Of a stretch of 5,729 bases of DNA, positions 5,329 to 5,729 are shown piece by piece (the stretch's first letter is position 1; each line of letters opens with the position of its first letter). Made by a program: the position numbers and the translations under genes. The notes under the pieces were generated by a model. The model had not been told where the DNA came from and made no database searches. It saw only the letters and a program-made list of their open reading frames with translations. The stretch lies in assembly GCA_003219095.1 (NCBI GenBank), contig QHPM01000085.1:1-5729 (forward strand), given 5' to 3'. The stretch comes from Verrucomicrobiota bacterium (GTDB lineage: Bacteria; Verrucomicrobiota; Verrucomicrobiia; Chthoniobacterales; UBA10450).

Positions 5329-5729
5329 TTAACTTTCTGAACATATCTGTCGCTCGCTTCGGCCGAAGACTTCCGCGAAATCCGGCTCCGATGTTTCGTC
5401 GATTGCGACCAAATTTATGCCTGCTAATAGACGGCGAAGTTCCGTTTCGTTTGTGCTTTGCGCCAGATCCGTTGGTCCATTCGCTTGATTCAAAATCACA
5501 CCCGCGCAAACGAGTCCGTGCCGTTGCACGCTTTCAAGGGTGAGCAAGACATGATTCAAGCATCCAAGCCGGTTTTCCGCCACAATCGCCACCGGCAGAT
5601 CGAGCTGTTTCGCGAAATCGCTGACAAAAAGATCCGCGGTGATTGGGACAAGCCAGCCGCCGACGCCTTCCACGATCACGGTATCGAATCGCTCCGACAG
5701 ATTGCGAAAACAGTTCCGAATTTTCCCCA
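5329..5729 (-). CDS. bioD: Dethiobiotin synthetase, C-terminal part (partial)
   Basis: BioD closes the ureido ring of biotin: 7,8-diaminopelargonate plus CO2 and ATP gives dethiobiotin, the step before biotin synthase. The visible 132 residues run from the window edge to a TAA at 5331-5329; the start and the P-loop (GTDTGVGKT) are outside. RFDTVIVEGVGGWLVPI, then LPVAIVAENRLGCLNHVLLTLESV and GVILNQ, are the conserved BioD core: the EGxGGW loop, the strand that ends in the 'LGxxNHxLLT' segment, and the strand leading to the base-binding N. The frame is open through GTG 5679, but that codon lies within the conserved block and is not a start. Nothing looks damaged. The rest of a bio cluster (bioF, bioA, bioB) may lie beyond the right edge; this is inference. 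Confidence 0.93.
   Translation of the reverse strand, partial: GKIRNCFRNLSERFDTVIVEGVGGWLVPITADLFVSDFAKQLDLPVAIVAENRLGCLNHVLLTLESVQRHGLVCAGVILNQANGPTDLAQSTNETELRRLLAGINLVAIDETSEPDFAEVFGRSERQICSES

Overview
The window looks like an ordinary chromosomal stretch of a Gram-negative, high-GC environmental bacterium. The style of the secreted Lys/Ser/Thr/Tyr-rich protein ending TIDEVRELLNKNK, the palindromic intergenic repeats and weak Shine-Dalgarno sites suggest a soil Verrucomicrobiota (Chthoniobacterales-like). That placement is inference from remembered family patterns and is not proven by the sequence. I see no phage, insertion sequence, CRISPR array, toxin-antitoxin pair or defence island.

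Layout, left to right. Positions 1-179 hold the C-terminal end of an MBL-fold metallohydrolase (+). The next gap carries an 86-bp imperfect palindrome (209-294) and a possible promoter, followed by a complete tRNA-Gln(CUG) with encoded CCA (376-449). From 536 to 1196 (+) lies a coiled-coil plus short beta-repeat protein, interrupted by an apparent 1-base frameshift near 950. A proline/serine-rich, C-terminally membrane-anchored hypothetical protein lies on the minus strand (1244-1690). After a gene-free gap comes tadA (1930-2415, minus), the tRNA wobble adenosine deaminase.

Divergent from tadA is a broken SYLF/Ysc84-type gene (2466-2778, +) that keeps only its two ends. A small secreted protein of unknown function follows (2795-3292, +), then tyrS (3326-4489, +), 33 bp downstream and possibly co-transcribed. 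tyrS converges on a minus-strand pair made of the C-terminal part of bioD (5329 to the window edge) and an SRPBCC/START-like protein (4744-5220). The gap between the convergent genes has several hairpin repeats and a clear minus-strand intrinsic terminator (4703-4734).

Three items concern translation: tRNA-Gln, TadA (inosine at the wobble position of tRNA-Arg) and TyrS. BioD belongs to biotin synthesis. The others are of unknown or general function, and I see no joint pathway. The points most worth a second look are the frameshifted repeat protein, the decayed SYLF gene, the palindromic repeat elements, and the two uncharacterised envelope-type proteins.
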